In this document: piece by piece, positions 1 through 6,896 of the stretch
Layout: each line of letters starts with the position of its first letter
How positions within the stretch are numbered: position 1 is the stretch's first letter
From: a bacterium
GTDB lineage: Bacteria; Latescibacterota; UBA2968; UBA8231
DNA length: 15,336 nucleotides
NCBI GenBank assembly: GCA_027593305.1
Contig: JAQCJA010000053.1
Location: 1 to 15,336 of the forward strand
Direction of reading: 5' to 3'
Notes under the pieces: model-generated
Told to the model about the DNA's origin: nothing
The model's input: the letters and a program-made list of their open reading frames with translations, nothing else
The model's database searches: none
Position numbers and translations under genes: made by a program

Positions 1-449
1 GCAGTGGCTCGAGGGTCTTCGTGCTCTTCATCCCCTGACGTGACCCTGCGAGCCGCAAACGACATCTGCTCCAGCTCATGCCTGAGCGACTTGCTCAAGG
101 GATCGAGAGTGGCCGCCTGCTGCAGGCATTTCAGCGCGAGTGTGTCGTTGCGCAGCCTCCGGTATACACGGGCAAGCCGCTGATACCCCGACGGATTGTC
201 CGGATCGAGACGCAGGCCGCGATCCAGCGCCTCACGCGCCTCTTCCCACATTTTCTGCTGTTCGTAACAGCGACTGAGCAGGAAGAACCCCGTGGGATAG
301 CCGGGGAACCGCTCGCAACCCTCTTCACAAAGCGCCTGCGCCCGGAGCAGTCTGCCTCGTCGCAGGCAATCGTCTGCCAGACGTGCGAAGAGTGGTGCCT
401 GCGGGTAGCGGCGGAAGATCTTGTCGAATTTCGGGACGCGGTCAAACAT
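1..449 (-). CDS. TPR-repeat protein, 3' end cut by the window edge
   Basis: Reading leftward from an ATG at 449-447, an open frame of 149 codons runs off the window start with no stop. The translation starts MFDRVPKFDKIF and contains helical repeats of TPR type: a segment with A-x-x-LCEEG, then FLLSRCYEQQKMWEEAREAL-DRGLRLDPDNPSGY, then LARVYRRLRNDTLALKCLQQAATLDP. The L-D-P-D/N endings and W/L-G-Y-A-L-D-P spacing are the usual TPR pattern. The tail (from about residue 125) is polar and acidic (SGDEEHEDPRA), so it may be close to a linker. No signal peptide is visible, so it is probably cytoplasmic. An in-frame TGA lies upstream, and no other ATG or GTG intervenes. A near-consensus promoter sits 30 bp upstream. 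TPR proteins are scaffolds for protein-protein contact; the partner cannot be told from here. Confidence 0.8.
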   Translation of the reverse strand, partial: MFDRVPKFDKIFRRYPQAPLFARLADDCLRRGRLLRAQALCEEGCERFPGYPTGFFLLSRCYEQQKMWEEAREALDRGLRLDPDNPSGYQRLARVYRRLRNDTLALKCLQQAATLDPLSKSLRHELEQMSFAARRVTSGDEEHEDPRAT

Positions 450-478
450 CGTTCCGCCACGGGGGAAAGCGGCCGAAG

Positions 479-507
479 ATTCTATGCTCCGGCCGACAGA
501 ATGTCAA
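479..507 (-). promoter_or_regulatory. sigma-70-type promoter of the leftward TPR gene
   Basis: On the minus strand a perfect -35 TTGACA (507-502) is followed after exactly 17 bp by TAGAAT (484-479, 5 of 6 matches to TATAAT). The expected transcription start is near 472, leaving a leader of about 23 nt before the ATG at 449. The leader has only a weak Shine-Dalgarno-like GGCGGA. Confidence 0.75.
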
Positions 508-587
508 GCTGGAAAGAGATGGCAAAATCTTGCAGATGTCAAACAGAAACAGGGACTTGGAGCTATCTCGGTGGTCCCATGGATGGG

Positions 588-616
588 TTGACAGATGCCG
601 GTTCTACCCCTAACAT
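588..616 (+). promoter_or_regulatory. sigma-70-type promoter of the tRNA-Lys gene
   Basis: A perfect -35 TTGACA at 588-593 and TAACAT at 611-616 (-10, 4 of 6) are separated by exactly 17 bp. The predicted start near 623 is about 9 bp before the mature tRNA 5' end, the close spacing normal for tRNA genes. It fires away from the promoter at 479-507. Confidence 0.75.
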
Positions 617-631
617 CTACCATCGTTTTGT

Positions 632-707
<76 letters not shown>

Positions 708-709
708 TT

Positions 710-772
710 CACATGCCGCACGTATGCTGTCACATGCTGCACGTATGCTGCACGTATGCTGCACGTATGCTG
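710..772 (+). repeat. 11-bp tandem repeat array in the tRNA-Lys trailer
   Basis: The unit CACGTATGCTG occurs perfectly at 719-729, 740-750, 751-761 and 762-772. Degenerate units lie at 710-718 (CACATGCCG) and 730-739 (TCACATGCTG). The array begins 3 nt after the encoded CCA and ends where the next repeat family starts, so it lies inside the predicted tRNA primary transcript. The unit length is about one DNA helical turn. It contains a near-palindrome, GCACGTATGC. No function is assigned. Confidence 0.9.
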
Positions 773-813
773 GGCATCTGGAGCAGGGCATCTGAAGCAG
801 GGCACCTGGGACG
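772..813 (+). repeat. 14-bp tandem repeat leading into the terminator
   Basis: Three units follow directly on the 11-bp array: GGGCATCTGGAGCA (772-785), GGGCATCTGAAGCA (786-799) and the more diverged GGGCACCTGGGACG (800-813). The third copy supplies the 5' arm of the terminator at 800-844. The first two copies are therefore imperfect competitors for the same 3' arm. Confidence 0.8.
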
Positions 814-844
814 CTGAAAAGCAGATCCCTGGTGCCCTTTTTTT
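800..844 (+). terminator. rho-independent terminator of the tRNA-Lys transcript
   Basis: GGGCACCTGGGA (800-811) pairs with TCCCTGGTGCCC (826-837), giving a 12-position GC-rich stem with one internal T-T mismatch around a 14-nt loop. Seven T residues follow (838-844). It lies 93 bp past the end of the mature tRNA, so the primary transcript has a long repeat-filled trailer. Confidence 0.85.
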
Positions 845-1045
845 CTCCTGGCTTTCTGTGTTCCCCGGTGATTCTCCCGGCGCTCGATGACGCCCACGGG
901 GCTGACAATCTGTATCCGTAGTTCTACTGAGATACACCTGAGCCGGTTGACGGGCCAACCTTCCTGCCCCTTTCTAGCAGGATCCCCGTATAGCCAGTTC
1001 CCACGGTCATGCCCCCTGTGATGGTCGACGACGTGAGACAAGTGT
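845..1045. other. intergenic stretch without a recognised element
   Basis: About 200 bp lie between the tRNA terminator and the kinase start. I see no convincing ORF or RNA fold. TTGACG at 947-952 could be a -35, but no good -10 lies 16-18 bp downstream, so the kinase promoter is not identified. Confidence 0.5.
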
Positions 1046-3649
1046 ATGGCTGTGACCAAAGCCGCCAATATCAGGACAAGAATCCTCGTTGTCGAAGATG
1101 AGCCCATCGTCGCCCTGGATCTGCAACTGAGGCTGCAGCGCATGGGCTACGATGTGCCAGTTGCTGTGGCCTCTGGCGAAGAAGCCCTGGCAGCGGCGCA
1201 GGACACGCCGCCCGATCTGGTGTTGATGGATATCAACCTTGAAGGGCAGATGGACGGAATAGAGGCGGCCGACCGTCTGGCGCAACACCACGTTCCTGTA
1301 GTCTATCTGACGGCCTACTCCAACGACCGCACCCTGGAACGCGCCAAGATCACCGAACCCTATGGCTACCTCCTCAAGCCATTTGAGGAGCGTGAGTTAC
1401 AGACGACCATCGAGGTGGCGATCTACAAGCACCATGCGCAGGAGGCCCTGCGCCTGGCACATGACCAACTCGAGATGCGCGTGGCGGAACGGACGGCGGA
1501 ACTGCGCCTTGCCAACGAGTCCCTGCAGCTTGAGATCGATGAACGTGGGCGTCGAGATGCGAGGCGACTGGCGCTGGCTCGGGTGCGCGAACAGATATGG
1601 CGCATGCAGGCGCGAGCGGATCTGCGCAGCGTTGCCGAGTCCGTGTGGGAGAGCCTCGAGGGACTTGGCATCCCATTCGCGCATTGCGGCATCAACGTGG
1701 TTGAACCTGGGTCTGTGAGGCTCGGGTCTGCGGGGCCTGGGCCCGACTCCGGGTCCGAGAGGCTCGAACCTGAGATGGTGGTCCGCAGCTACGATCGCAA
1801 ACGCCAGGGCTCATGGCGGGATTTGACGAATGAGGATCCAGAGGCAGCGGCCGTGGTGCTGGGAATGTGGCAAGCCGGGAAGGTCGTGTATCGCTCCGAT
1901 CTGACGGCAACCGATCTTGCAGGCGATCCTCTTGGCGAAGCGGCACGGCTGCGGCAGGAATACGGCAACACCCGCTCTGTTCTCGATGTGCCGTTCTCGC
2001 ACGGGACACTGGCGATCAATTCTGCGGAACCAGGGGCATTTTCCGGGGACGATATCATCATCCTGCAAGAACTCGCCGAGGCCCTCTCCGAAGGCTTTCA
2101 CCGCCTGGACGATCTGCAGCAGCTTGCCGCCGAACGAGAACGTCTCGCCGTCACTCTGCGCAGCATTGGTGACAGTGTGGTGGCGACCGATTCCGAGGGC
2201 CGCATCGTCCTGATGAATCCGGTTGCAGAATCACTTTCTGGCTGGACTCAGGGCGAGGCGGAAGGCAGGTCCTTCGCAGAAGTATTCCGCATCGTAGATG
2301 AGCGCAGCCGACAGATTCGTGACAGTCCGGTGGACCACGTGCTCAATACGGGTGCGACCGTCAATCTCGATCTGCACACGGTACTGGTCGCCCGCGATGG
2401 CAGCGAACAGCCCGTGTCAACTAGTTCGGCTCCGATTCGAGACGATGAAGGCAAGACCGTGGGTGTTGTCCTGGTGTCCCGCGACGTCGGTGTCCAGCGG
2501 CGGATGGAAGAAGAAGTGCTGAAGTCTGAAAAGCTTGAATCCCTTGGGGTACTGGCAGGTGGGATCGCCCATGACTTCAACAACATTCTCACCACGATTG
2601 TCGGGTATCTGTCCCTGGCCAGGATCGATATCGACCCCGCAAGCGAGTTGTACGAAAACCTGAGCGAAGTCGAGTCAGCAGCCGATCGAGCGACGGACCT
2701 GACGCACCAGTTGCTGGCCTTTGCCAAGGGCGGAGCGCCGATCAGGAAAGCCGCGTCGATCGCGGATATCATTCGAGATTCTGCCACCTTCACAATGCGG
2801 GGGTCGAATGTCCGCTGCGACTTCCGACTCGATGGCCAGCTCTGGCCGGCAGAGGTGGATCGAGGTCAGATCAGTCAGGTCATTCAGAATCTCGTTCTCA
2901 ACGCCGACCAGGCGATGCCCACAGGGGGGCGCATGGACGTGTGGGCCGAAAACCTTGTCGTCGATGCAAGCAACGGTCTGCCACTGTCGCCCGGCCGCTA
3001 TATCCGCATCACGGTGAAGGACCAGGGGGTCGGTATCGGTGAAGAGGATGTGGCGCGGATTTTCGACCCCTATTTCACCACCAAAGACACCGGCAGCGGC
3101 CTGGGTCTGGCGACGGCATACGCCATTGCCAGGAACCACGAAGGACACATAACCGTGGCCTCGGAACCGGGCAAGGGGACCCGCTTTGACGTCTACCTGC
3201 CGGCGACGACGGCTCAGGTAGAGCAGGATACGGCCGATGCCAGGCCACCGACGTACGGGGAGGGCCGGATCCTGGTACTCGATGACGAAGATTCGATTCG
3301 TCGGCTTGCCGACGATCTTCTGTCGCGCCTCGGTTACGAAGCAGAATGCGTCGCCGACGGCAGTCACGCGCTGGCGGCATATGTCAGAGCACGCCACGAA
3401 GGACGTGCTTTCGACGCTGTGTTGATGGACTTGACAGTTCCTGGAGGCATGGGGGGCCGGGAAACCGTGGCGCGCATCCTGGAAGTGGATCCGGATGCCT
3501 GCACCATCGTCTGCAGCGGCTACTCTGACGACCCGGTTATGGCCGAATACGCCGACTACGGCTTCCGTGGCGTTGTCGCCAAGCCATATGACATAGGCGA
3601 ACTGAGCCGTGTGCTGGCACGGGTGCTCAGCACGCGGCCCAATTCATAG
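1046..3649 (+). CDS. soluble hybrid sensor histidine kinase (REC-GAF-PAS-HisKA-HATPase-REC)
   Basis: This 867-aa protein has no membrane segment and is presumably cytoplasmic. Domains in order: an N-terminal receiver (about 11-125) with acidic pair E17/D18, phospho-acceptor D62 in LMDINL, T89 and K111 in LLKPF; a charged coiled coil (about 130-175); a GAF-like region (about 175-365); a PAS domain (about 370-490, GDSVVATDSEGRIVLMN); HisKA with H509 in GGIAHDFNN; an HATPase domain with N box NLVLNADQA (N615, N619), GVGIG and the GSGLGLAT lid; and a C-terminal receiver (about 740-862) with D746/D747, D795 and K846. All phosphorelay residues are present. The family autophosphorylates the His and passes phosphate to Asp. 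With no DNA-binding output here, signal exit must go through another protein. A stop lies 12 nt upstream of the ATG in frame, which fixes the start; the ribosome site is weak. The gene stands alone and the ligand is unknown. Confidence 0.95.
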   Translation: MAVTKAANIRTRILVVEDEPIVALDLQLRLQRMGYDVPVAVASGEEALAAAQDTPPDLVLMDINLEGQMDGIEAADRLAQHHVPVVYLTAYSNDRTLERAKITEPYGYLLKPFEERELQTTIEVAIYKHHAQEALRLAHDQLEMRVAERTAELRLANESLQLEIDERGRRDARRLALARVREQIWRMQARADLRSVAESVWESLEGLGIPFAHCGINVVEPGSVRLGSAGPGPDSGSERLEPEMVVRSYDRKRQGSWRDLTNEDPEAAAVVLGMWQAGKVVYRSDLTATDLAGDPLGEAARLRQEYGNTRSVLDVPFSHGTLAINSAEPGAFSGDDIIILQELAEALSEGFHRLDDLQQLAAERERLAVTLRSIGDSVVATDSEGRIVLMNPVAESLSGWTQGEAEGRSFAEVFRIVDERSRQIRDSPVDHVLNTGATVNLDLHTVLVARDGSEQPVSTSSAPIRDDEGKTVGVVLVSRDVGVQRRMEEEVLKSEKLESLGVLAGGIAHDFNNILTTIVGYLSLARIDIDPASELYENLSEVESAADRATDLTHQLLAFAKGGAPIRKAASIADIIRDSATFTMRGSNVRCDFRLDGQLWPAEVDRGQISQVIQNLVLNADQAMPTGGRMDVWAENLVVDASNGLPLSPGRYIRITVKDQGVGIGEEDVARIFDPYFTTKDTGSGLGLATAYAIARNHEGHITVASEPGKGTRFDVYLPATTAQVEQDTADARPPTYGEGRILVLDDEDSIRRLADDLLSRLGYEAECVADGSHALAAYVRARHEGRAFDAVLMDLTVPGGMGGRETVARILEVDPDACTIVCSGYSDDPVMAEYADYGFRGVVAKPYDIGELSRVLARVLSTRPNS
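1709..1766 (+). repeat. imperfect direct repeat inside the kinase GAF-like region
   Basis: GGGTCTGTGAGGCTCG (1709-1724) and GGGTCCGAGAGGCTCG (1751-1766) match at 14 of 16 positions, 42 bp apart and in the same reading frame. They encode a Gly/Ser/Pro-rich loop (around residues 221-241) that looks like an expanded insertion in the sensory domain. Confidence 0.6.
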
Positions 3650-3710
3650 GTCCCGATTCATAGGTCCCGATTCATAGGTCCCGATTCATAGGTCCCGATT
3701 CATAGGTCCC
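3641..3710 (+). repeat. 14-bp tandem repeat, five copies, spanning the kinase stop codon
   Basis: The unit GATTCATAGGTCCC is present in five contiguous copies at 3641-3654 (first base A instead of G), 3655-3668, 3669-3682, 3683-3696 and 3697-3710. The first copy encodes the last residues and TAG stop of the kinase. Each copy carries a TAG, and since 14 is not a multiple of three, the stops cover all three frames. The unit has no strong self-complementarity. It fills the space between two convergent genes. Confidence 0.95.
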
Positions 3711-3722
3711 GGTGGGTTGCCG

Positions 3723-3986
3723 TCAGTTCGCCGTCGAGGATTCCGTCTCGAGCCGCTTCGGGTCAATCGTTTTCAGATAATCCTGCAAGGCTCGACCATC
3801 GGACGGTAGATCGAGTACGTCTGAGAACGGCCACATGTCGCCCTGCAGGAAATCGACAGCACTCTCTTTGTCCTGAGAGGCTGGACCTGACGACATGTCC
3901 TTGATTGCCTGGAGAATAACGGCAGCGGCCAGGCGGCGGTGGCCGTCGAACTGGGAGCGGTAGGCGGACTTGCGTTCCTTGGCCAT
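3723..3986 (-). CDS. small hypothetical protein, 87 aa
   Basis: The ATG at 3986-3984 opens an 87-residue frame starting MAKERKSAYRSQFDGHRRL, then an alpha-helical stretch (AAAVILQAIKDM), an acidic centre with DFLQGDMWPFSDVL, and a tail ending ESSTAN. The R-L-A-x-A-V-I-L-Q-A-I-K-D pattern followed by a Trp/Phe-containing helix is reminiscent of small helical proteins seen in phage and chromosomal contexts, but I cannot name the family or a function. No signal peptide or membrane segment is seen. The frame is open further upstream to a TTG at 4076; ATG is preferred because the extension is unlike the rest, although neither start has a strong ribosome site. It converges on the kinase gene, with the 14-bp repeat array between. 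Confidence 0.6.
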   Translation of the reverse strand: MAKERKSAYRSQFDGHRRLAAAVILQAIKDMSSGPASQDKESAVDFLQGDMWPFSDVLDLPSDGRALQDYLKTIDPKRLETESSTAN

Positions 3987-4143
3987 AACTCTCGAATCTG
4001 ATCGGCTGAATGTTGTTTTCGAAGTGCAATAAACTAACCACTGGACGGACGTTTCGACAGGATAAATGATCCGCAAAGCCTGATGGCGGGCCTCGTCCAG
4101 GTGCGTCGCAATTCTCCAACCTACCCAATAAACAGGGAGTTAA

Positions 4144-4169
4144 CGTGCCCTGGCAGGGCTCGTTTTTTT
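4144..4169 (+). terminator. rho-independent terminator-like hairpin reading rightward
   Basis: GCCCT-GGC-AGGGC forms a short GC stem (4148-4160 region) extended by CG/CG past a T-T mismatch (4144-4162), followed by seven T residues (4163-4169). Its orientation is plus, yet the genes on both sides are on the minus strand and the last plus gene ended 500 bp earlier. It lies just beyond the 3' end of the transporter operon, so it may block rightward antisense transcription into that operon, or end an unrecognised plus-strand RNA. Confidence 0.65.
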
Positions 4170-4186
4170 ACCGTCGGCCCCTCAGC

Positions 4187-5446
4187 CTACCAGGTGAAGA
4201 GTCCCACCACGCAACCCGTCAGCATGGTCGCCAGCGTTCCCGCCAGGATGGAACGCATACCGAGACGTGCCAGGTCACCGCGCCGCTCCGGCGCGATGCT
4301 GCCAATGCCGCCGATCATGATGGCAACGGAGCCGAAATTGGCAAAACCGCACATGGCATACACAGCGATCAGGAAAGCCCGATTGCTGAGGCCACTTGCC
4401 GGGCTGCGCATGCGGTTCGACAGGTCCACATAGGCGACGAATTCGTTGAGAATCGTCTTCACCCCCATCAGTTCGCCGATAATCCCCGCCTCGGACCAGG
4501 TGACACCCATCAGCCAGCACGGCAGGCGAAACAGCCAACCTACTGCCGCCTGCAGCGTCCATGGGCCGACGATACCCAACTGTTGACCAAGCCAGCCGAG
4601 GGTGGCGTTGACCAGTGCCACAAGCCCGATGAAGGCGATCAGCATGGCCAGAATGTTGAGGAACAGGTGCATCCCTTCTGAGGCCCCCCGGGCTGCCGCA
4701 TCGAGTCCGTTGAGGGTCTGTTCCGTTTCCAGTTCGATGCGAGTTCCGCAAGTGACGGGCCGCTCGGTTTCCGGCAGCATCAATTTGGCGACGACGATGG
4801 CCGCCGGGGCGCTGATCACCGATGCGGTGAACAGATGTCCGGCGATGTCGGGATGCGCGCCAGATAACATCGTGGCATAGACGACCATCACCGTGCCGGC
4901 GATGGTCGCCATACCGGCCGTCATCACACAGAACAATTCACTCAGCGTCAGTCCGGCCACGTAGGGTCGGATCAACAAGGGTGCCTCGGTCATGCCGAGA
5001 AACACATTGGCGGCAACACCGACACTCTCGGCGGCGCTGATGCCGAAAACGCGCTGCATGAAGCGGCTCAGCAGGCCGATGATCCAGGGAAGGATACCGT
5101 AGTGATACAGGACCCGCGACAGCGACGCGACAAAAATGATGACGGAGGCGATCTCGAGGGCGATGATCGGCCCGTAGGTCGAGGTGAATTCCGGATTGCT
5201 GACGCCAATGAAGAGCAGCGATTGACCAGCCTTCTGCGATGTCGCCTGCAACAGAGACGTCAGGGCCCCGACCACGTCGAAGACATGGGTCCGCAACCCG
5301 GTGAGCAGCAGGGCGGCGGTGAGCAGCAATTGCAGCCCTGTGGCGACTCCCACAACCCGCCACGGTACAGGCCCCCTTCTGGTGCCGACCCACCGGGCGA
5401 TGACCAGCAACGTGATGTAGCCCGCGGCGCTGTGCAGGATGTCCAT
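4187..5446 (-). CDS. concentrative nucleoside transporter (CNT family)
   Basis: This 419-aa inner-membrane protein is nearly all hydrophobic helices. CNT proteins import nucleosides by Na+ or H+ symport. Family signatures are clear: LEIASVIIFVASLSRVLYHYGIL in the middle third, the ESVGVAANVFLGMTEAPLL motif followed by SELFCVMTAGMATIAGTV, then GVKTILNEFVAY, and near the C-terminus CGFANFGSVAIMIGGIG followed by APERR. Length suits bacterial CNTs (about 400 aa). The ATG at 5446 is chosen because GGAAAGG lies 7 nt upstream, within the last codons of the kinase gene, and translation from there begins with the first membrane helix; a longer upstream frame merely runs inside the neighbouring gene. 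It is the last gene of the leftward operon, 4 nt after the kinase stop. The nucleoside specificity and coupling ion are not determined. Confidence 0.93.
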   Translation of the reverse strand: MDILHSAAGYITLLVIARWVGTRRGPVPWRVVGVATGLQLLLTAALLLTGLRTHVFDVVGALTSLLQATSQKAGQSLLFIGVSNPEFTSTYGPIIALEIASVIIFVASLSRVLYHYGILPWIIGLLSRFMQRVFGISAAESVGVAANVFLGMTEAPLLIRPYVAGLTLSELFCVMTAGMATIAGTVMVVYATMLSGAHPDIAGHLFTASVISAPAAIVVAKLMLPETERPVTCGTRIELETEQTLNGLDAAARGASEGMHLFLNILAMLIAFIGLVALVNATLGWLGQQLGIVGPWTLQAAVGWLFRLPCWLMGVTWSEAGIIGELMGVKTILNEFVAYVDLSNRMRSPASGLSNRAFLIAVYAMCGFANFGSVAIMIGGIGSIAPERRGDLARLGMRSILAGTLATMLTGCVVGLFTW

Positions 5447-5450
5447 CCCC

Positions 5451-6116
5451 TTACCTTTCCATGGGCGCCGGGCCAAGCACGGCCAGAGCGCGTTGCACGA
5501 CGTCGTGGATGGTCCCATCCGTCGGCAGGCGATGCGCCTTCGGCCATACGGCTGTCGCTGTGAGTCGCCTGGCGAATTCGTCGAACCAGGGGCTGTCAGC
5601 CCGTGATCCACGAGCCCGCATGCGGCATTGCCAGACAGCTGCATTTGGGGCGTCGAGGTGGATGACCTCCATCGATGCCGGGGCTACGGCAGCTGCCAGT
5701 TTGGGCCAGAAATCGAAGTCTGCCAGTTCGGGTCCCCAGCCACCAAGGAGAAAGACGGTGCGGCGACCTGCCAGATGGGCGCAGGCGCTGGTGACGGCGC
5801 CGCCATATTCGAGCGGCCGCAGACGCTGCCAGTACCGGTGGCTGCCATAGGCAGTGCCGGCCGCCCCATCGCTGCTGGCTGCCTCGAGGATAAAACCTCC
5901 GGCGACCCAGTCCTTGTCAATGCAGACCGCGCCGGGCAGGCGCCGCAACAACCGGCTTGCGAGAGCCGATTTGCCGCTACCTGGAGGGCCTGCGAGAATT
6001 ACCAGGCGTGCTTCCGGATCTCCCGGAACTGCCGCCGCCAGCACGGCCTTCAGTGTCGGCCCGATGTCCGGCTCGGCGTCGGCATACCCTCCTCCGAGGT
6101 GGGCGGAACCGGTCAC
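5451..6116 (-). CDS. P-loop kinase-like protein (AAA_33/zeta-type small-molecule kinase fold)
   Basis: The protein is 221 aa. A Walker A motif GPPGSGKS at residues 43-50 follows a beta strand (RLVILA). CIDKDWV some 20 residues later resembles the substrate-side Asp motif of this fold. FLLGGWG and VIHLDAP are the following core strands, and WQCRMRARGSRAD resembles an Arg-rich lid. These features fit P-loop phosphotransferases of the AAA_33, chloramphenicol-phosphotransferase or gluconate-kinase type; the substrate is unknown. The chosen start is GTG at 6116-6114, overlapping the preceding SDR stop as GTGA, with GGGGTG 10 nt upstream. The frame extends upstream without support. Its stop is 4 nt before the nucleoside transporter ATG and its last codons hold that gene's ribosome site. 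This makes a nucleoside or sugar kinase acting on the transported substrate a reasonable inference, not a demonstrated one. Confidence 0.8.
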   Translation of the reverse strand: MTGSAHLGGGYADAEPDIGPTLKAVLAAAVPGDPEARLVILAGPPGSGKSALASRLLRRLPGAVCIDKDWVAGGFILEAASSDGAAGTAYGSHRYWQRLRPLEYGGAVTSACAHLAGRRTVFLLGGWGPELADFDFWPKLAAAVAPASMEVIHLDAPNAAVWQCRMRARGSRADSPWFDEFARRLTATAVWPKAHRLPTDGTIHDVVQRALAVLGPAPMER

Positions 6117-6853
6117 GCCGAGGGTGCACCCCGGTCCTGAGGCTCCCAGCCAACGAGTTGTCTGCCACTGGCCAGATCCCATTTCATTTCGCCACCCAGG
6201 GAGGCGCCATAGATGATGGCAAACTGGGATACAGGATCCTGCAGGCAGCACGCGGTGAGTTCCGCCATGTCACGACTGGATAACCAGCGGTTCTTCCCGG
6301 GCTCGTAGGCGGAGTTGACCTCGTCCGTATTGGGGAAATTGGCAATGCGGATGCAGTAACAGGCGATGCCGAACTGGTCGAAATAGTAGCGTCCCATGGC
6401 TTCGCCATAGGCCTTGCTGACGCCGTACATGCTGTCCGGGCGGACCGGCAGATCGGGGGAGGAGATGACCCCCTCTTTTTCATAGAAGCCGGTAACATGG
6501 TTGGTGCTGGCAAAGACGACTTTGGGCACCTTGTTGATCCGTGCGGACTCGAAGATGTTGTAGGTGCCTTTCACGTTGGTGTCGAAGATCATCTGGTTGT
6601 AGAGCGTGCGGGGTGCCCCTCTGCCGGCGACAGCAATCCCCAGGTGAACGATGGCATCCACACCCTCGCCAGCTTCGACCATACACTCAAAGTTGCCCAC
6701 GTCGGCAACGACAACCTGATCGCCCTTGGCAACTTCGGGAACGTTGCGGTGAAACAGCAGGCGAAAATCATAACGGTCCTGGAGATATCGGCGGAGGGCG
6801 CTGCCCACCAGGCCGGCGGCGCCGGTAATCAGGATGCGCGGACGAGGACTCAT
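6113..6853 (-). CDS. NAD-dependent SDR, uronate dehydrogenase-like
   Basis: This 246-aa cytoplasmic protein has the extended-SDR Rossmann motif TGAAGLVG (10-17), NVKGTYNIFE around 93-102, and the catalytic tetrad region ASTNHV (S116/T117) with Y143-G-V-S-K147. The stretch FASTNHVTGFY, then RPDSMYGVSKAYGE and RYYFDQFGI, closely follows what I know of uronate dehydrogenases, which oxidise glucuronate or galacturonate to the aldarolactone with NAD. It is somewhat shorter than the usual roughly 265-275 aa at the C-terminus. Related sugar epimerases share much of this pattern, so the substrate is probable, not certain. The ATG has an AGAGAAGA ribosome site 6 nt upstream. It is second in the leftward operon, 43 nt after the WecA-like gene, and overlaps the P-loop kinase by 4 nt. 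Confidence 0.85.
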   Translation of the reverse strand: MSPRPRILITGAAGLVGSALRRYLQDRYDFRLLFHRNVPEVAKGDQVVVADVGNFECMVEAGEGVDAIVHLGIAVAGRGAPRTLYNQMIFDTNVKGTYNIFESARINKVPKVVFASTNHVTGFYEKEGVISSPDLPVRPDSMYGVSKAYGEAMGRYYFDQFGIACYCIRIANFPNTDEVNSAYEPGKNRWLSSRDMAELTACCLQDPVSQFAIIYGASLGGEMKWDLASGRQLVGWEPQDRGAPSA

Positions 6854-6896
6854 CGGTTCTTCTCTGGGTTCAGGTTTGACAGCGAAGGCTGCAATG

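Noticed and set aside
710..813. CRISPR-like array
   Set aside because: The units are 11 and 14 bp and directly contiguous, with no unique spacers and no cas genes.
890..960. TPP-riboswitch-like text (CTGAGA followed by ACCTGA)
   Set aside because: CTGAGA and ACCTGA are almost adjacent, without the spacing and the paired arms of a thi-box, and the following gene is a histidine kinase, not a thiamine gene.
2675..3397. Minus-strand ORF of 240 codons inside the kinase gene
   Set aside because: It lies wholly opposite the HATPase and receiver coding sequence, which carries clear domain motifs; long antisense frames are common in GC-rich genes.
6083..6095. Strong Shine-Dalgarno GGAGGAGGG before an ATG on the minus strand near the kinase start
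   Set aside because: The ATG is only 1 nt away and out of the kinase frame, with a stop after 11 codons; no in-frame start lies at a useful distance. The GTGA overlap start is kept instead.
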